From positions 704,157 to 768,156 of the forward strand of contig NZ_VTPY01000001.1 of NCBI RefSeq assembly GCF_008297955.1: a stretch of DNA of 64,000 nt, read 5' to 3'. A model generated the notes under the pieces. It had not been told where the DNA came from. It was given only the letters and a program-made list of their open reading frames with translations, and made no database searches. Positions 61,797-64,000 of this stretch are shown one piece after another. This DNA is from Billgrantia pellis. GTDB lineage: Bacteria; Pseudomonadota; Gammaproteobacteria; Pseudomonadales; Halomonadaceae. A program made the position numbers and the translations under genes. Each line of letters starts with the position of its first letter. The stretch's first letter is position 1.

Positions 61797-62873
61797 TCAG
61801 ATCCCGCTGAAATCGGCCGGCAGGCCGAGAAAATTCTGGATGATGAAGAAGTGGTCCTCGAACAGACTGTCGGGTTCGAGCTCGGCCAACGGCACCCAGC
61901 GCGCGTGGTCACCGCCCTTGACCGGCTTGAGCTGGGGTAGCTGTTGATCGGGGCGCAGGGCGAAATAGAAGGCTTCCGCCAGAGTGCGGCCGCGCCAGCT
62001 GCGGTGGGGCTCGTCGAATAGGCGCTGGCCGCGCAGCGAGCCCTTGAGCACCGGCTCCGGCACCTTGAGGCGAACGCGTTCGCGCAGCTCGCGCAGACAG
62101 GCGTCGAGCAGGCGTTCGTGGGGATTGATGAAGCCGCCGGGCAGTGCCAGCAGTCCCTTGCCGGGGGCCGCGGTGCGGCGCACCAGCAATACGTGCCCGG
62201 ATTGCACCACCACGGCGTTGACCGTGACGAAGATCGGCGGGTAGGGCGCATTGGCCCAGGCCTGGCGATACTGCTCGAGCAATTGCTGCTCTTCCATCAG
62301 TTGACGGTGGGCATCGCTGCCGGCAAAGCTGCGCAACGCCTCGCACACACCGGGGGGAAGGTCGTGGGTCGCTCCGGTGCTGAGATAGTCCTCAGTGGAG
62401 GAGGGCGAGCGGAACAGGCGTTCGCGGATCTGGCTGGCGGAGATGCCGTCGACCAGCGGTACGCTCACCGATTCCCACTGGGGGAACAGTGACAGGTAAT
62501 AGCTGGACTGGCCACGACTGGCGCCGATCAGGCCGATACGCGGCAGGCGGGCATGATGATGGCCGGCGATATCACGCACCTTGCGCTGTACGTCTCGCAC
62601 CCAGACGTCGTCGTTGTACAGCGCGTCGAGCAGCGGAACGATTTCCAGCCGGTCATTCTCCTCGTCATCGAAGCAGCTTCGCAGCAGTGACTGGCGTTCG
62701 TCGAAGCGCCATGGGTTGCGCAGCGAACGCGCCTGCCATGCCGAGCCGACCAGCACGATGACCCGTCGCGCGTGCCGCAGCGCTTCGTTGATCACGGCCA
62801 GATGACCCAAGTGTGGTGGCTGGAAGCGGCCGATGAATACGAGGCAGTCGAAATCGTGATCGGAAGTACCCAT
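61797..62873 (-). CDS. nadM: Bifunctional NMN adenylyltransferase / Nudix-domain protein
   Basis: A 358-residue fusion. Residues 1-180 are a nucleotidyltransferase with [10 protein letters not shown] (15-24, HxGH) and [13 protein letters not shown] (ISxSxxR), so NMN to NAD+ adenylylation should work. Residues 205-358 are a Nudix domain, expected from relatives to hydrolyse ADP-ribose. Its Nudix box reads [20 protein letters not shown], then RVRL, in which the second Glu of the EExG segment is Arg and the Gly is Arg, so catalysis may be lost. ATG 62873 has AAGGA eight bases upstream and is preferred over the ATG two codons earlier. Confidence 0.88.
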   Translation of the reverse strand: MGTSDHDFDCLVFIGRFQPPHLGHLAVINEALRHARRVIVLVGSAWQARSLRNPWRFDERQSLLRSCFDDEENDRLEIVPLLDALYNDDVWVRDVQRKVRDIAGHHHARLPRIGLIGASRGQSSYYLSLFPQWESVSVPLVDGISASQIRERLFRSPSSTEDYLSTGATHDLPPGVCEALRSFAGSDAHRQLMEEQQLLEQYRQAWANAPYPPIFVTVNAVVVQSGHVLLVRRTAAPGKGLLALPGGFINPHERLLDACLRELRERVRLKVPEPVLKGSLRGQRLFDEPHRSWRGRTLAEAFYFALRPDQQLPQLKPVKGGDHARWVPLAELEPDSLFEDHFFIIQNFLGLPADFSGI

Positions 62874-63011
62874 CGGCATATCCTTCGCTGTCGGCTCGGG
62901 GGGCCCATTATGGTCGCGCCACTTCAGTGCTGCAATGCAGGGGCGGATTGGCCGACAGGCGTGCATGGATTGCGTATGCTGATATCGATAGTACGGACAA
63001 GGAGGTGCGGG

Positions 63012-63917
63012 GTGCGTGAACTCTCGATCAAGTTCTGGTGGCTCACCATCAAGGATGCCGTACAGCTATGGCTGGATCGCAATGCCTTCAGCTATGCCGG
63101 GTCGCTGGCGTTCTATACGCTCTTTTCGCTGGCGCCCACGGTCATCATCGCCGTGGCCGTGATCGGCGTGGTGTTCGGTGAGGATGCCGCCCAGGGGCAG
63201 ATCGTCACGCAGCTGCAGGGAACAGTGGGCGAGGAGGCTGCCAAGGCGGTGGAACAAGCGGTGGCGGAGTCGCGGCCCCAGGAGTCCGGCGTGGTACCCA
63301 CCCTGCTGGGTATCGGTGGGCTGCTGATCGGCGCTACCACGGTCTTCGCCCAGATGCAGTACTCGCTCAACATGATCTGGGGAGTGACGGCCAAACCCAG
63401 CCGCAGCGGCGTGATGATATTCCTCAAGCAGCGCCTGCTGTCGCTCGCCGTGGTGCTCGCCATCGGCTTCATTCTACTGGTGTCGCTGATCGTCGGTGTC
63501 GTGCTGCGCGCCATGCTCCAGGCCATCGGCGATGCCATGCCGCTGATGGGGACCCTGACCGCAGGCGCGGAGCTCCTGATTTCGTTGCTGGTGATTACCG
63601 CCTTGTTCGCCACCATCTTCAAGATTCTGCCCGATGTGGTGCTGAACTGGCGCGACGTACTGCTCGGGGCCGTGGTCACGGCACTGCTGTTTGCCGTGGG
63701 CCGCAATGCCATCGCCTCTTACCTGGCCTATACGGCCACGGCCTCTACCTATGGTGCGGCGGGTTCGGTGGTGATGATCCTGCTGTGGGTCTACTACAGC
63801 TCGCTGATCCTGCTGTTCGGCGCCGCCTTCACTCGTAGCTACCTGATCGCCAAGGGAGGTGCGATAGTGCCGCGGAACAGCGCGGTCATCGTGCGGCGAG
63901 AGCTGATTTCGGAGTGA
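63012..63917 (+). CDS. YihY/BrkB-family membrane protein
   Basis: A 301-residue inner-membrane protein of the YihY/BrkB (former RNase BN-misnamed) family, with about six transmembrane helices. Family features: WLDRNAFSYAGSLAFYTLFSLAPTVII at residues 19-45, GLLIGATTVFAQMQYSLNMIWG near 110, and SYLAYTATASTYGAAGSVVMILLWVYYSSLILLFGA near the C-terminus. The function of the family is not established. AAGGAGG lies six bases before GTG 63012, so this start is preferred to the long upstream open frame, which is antisense to nadM. It is divergent from nadM across 138 bases. Confidence 0.88.
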   Translation: MRELSIKFWWLTIKDAVQLWLDRNAFSYAGSLAFYTLFSLAPTVIIAVAVIGVVFGEDAAQGQIVTQLQGTVGEEAAKAVEQAVAESRPQESGVVPTLLGIGGLLIGATTVFAQMQYSLNMIWGVTAKPSRSGVMIFLKQRLLSLAVVLAIGFILLVSLIVGVVLRAMLQAIGDAMPLMGTLTAGAELLISLLVITALFATIFKILPDVVLNWRDVLLGAVVTALLFAVGRNAIASYLAYTATASTYGAAGSVVMILLWVYYSSLILLFGAAFTRSYLIAKGGAIVPRNSAVIVRRELISE

Positions 63918-64000
63918 GTGCCGTCGTGGCGGGGGGGCGCCCGGCCCCGCGCGACCGGCGGCGGCGCGGCGGGGACGGGGCCGCCCAACCGCCACCCGGG
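63918..64000. other. Extremely G+C-rich end of window
   Basis: The last 83 bases are almost only G and C, with runs of seven G and GGCGGCGGCGCGGCGG-type repeats, unlike any other place in the window. I see no gene in it. It may be a hairpin region after the brkB-like gene, or an assembly-edge artefact. Confidence 0.4.

Overview
The window reads as a chromosome segment of a G+C-rich gammaproteobacterium, most likely a halophile of the Halomonadaceae (Halomonas-like). The assignment rests on gene content and protein style (NadM-Nudix fusion, RegBA pair, class I fumarase, UvrB, RF3 and a group-1-type polysaccharide locus), not on an rRNA gene, and none is present. Nearly all the DNA is coding, and no CRISPR array, tRNA, prophage or insertion-sequence transposase was seen.

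Layout: 1-3600 holds a partial small membrane protein, a MioC-like flavodoxin, a small membrane protein, PpnN and a LysR regulator. 3675-10193 is the glycine cleavage system, split in two: gcvH-gcvP on the minus strand and, divergently, an AGCS-type amino acid:cation symporter followed by gcvT. 10330-14361 is a minus-strand yjbE-F-G-H (gfcABCD-like) exopolysaccharide operon. A roughly 800-base AT-rich divergent control region (14362-15166) separates it from a plus-strand polysaccharide locus of about 24 kb (15167-39331).

The polysaccharide locus is Wzx/Wzy-dependent. Its order is wza, wzb, wzc; three genes encoding four wbpA/B/D/E-type steps to UDP-GlcNAc(3NAc)A, with D and E fused in one frame; a Wzx-like flippase; two acetyltransferase-like proteins and a polysaccharide deacetylase; a polymerase; two GT4 glycosyltransferases; a PglC-type initiating transferase; PglD-, PglE- and PglF/WbpM-type enzymes, which together suggest di-N-acetylbacillosamine as first sugar; glmS; and an O-antigen ligase-like protein. 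Its leader carries a perfect 12-base ops element, the loading site of the antiterminator RfaH, and a hairpin follows wzc, as in enterobacterial group 1 capsule clusters.

39340-46600 carries AlkB, a LysM/LytM lipoprotein, an acyltransferase, a LysR regulator divergent from a two-subunit 3-oxoacid CoA-transferase, a DUF1338-like protein, a glutaredoxin and an inositol-monophosphatase-family protein. 46685-50100 carries a HybE-like protein, 3-hydroxybutyrate dehydrogenase, a palindromic intergenic element and a RegA/RegB-type redox two-component pair. With the CoA-transferase, the dehydrogenase suggests 3-hydroxybutyrate/acetoacetate use. 50248-63917 is housekeeping: RF3, MscL with an added zinc ribbon, TatD, YgfZ, a metal-binding-domain-like mini-protein, OsmC, UvrB, a leftover C-terminus of a Nei/Fpg DNA glycosylase, fumarase, cardiolipin synthase, a HypT-like regulator, NadM-Nudix and a YihY/BrkB membrane protein.

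The points most worth a second look are the ops-controlled polysaccharide locus with its WbpD-WbpE fusion and composite sugar pathways, an inverted pair of perfect DnaA boxes between two convergent genes (44433-44455), the nei remnant, the orphan HybE-like protein, the degenerate Nudix box and LytM domain, and the terminal-inverted-repeat element at 47986-48249.
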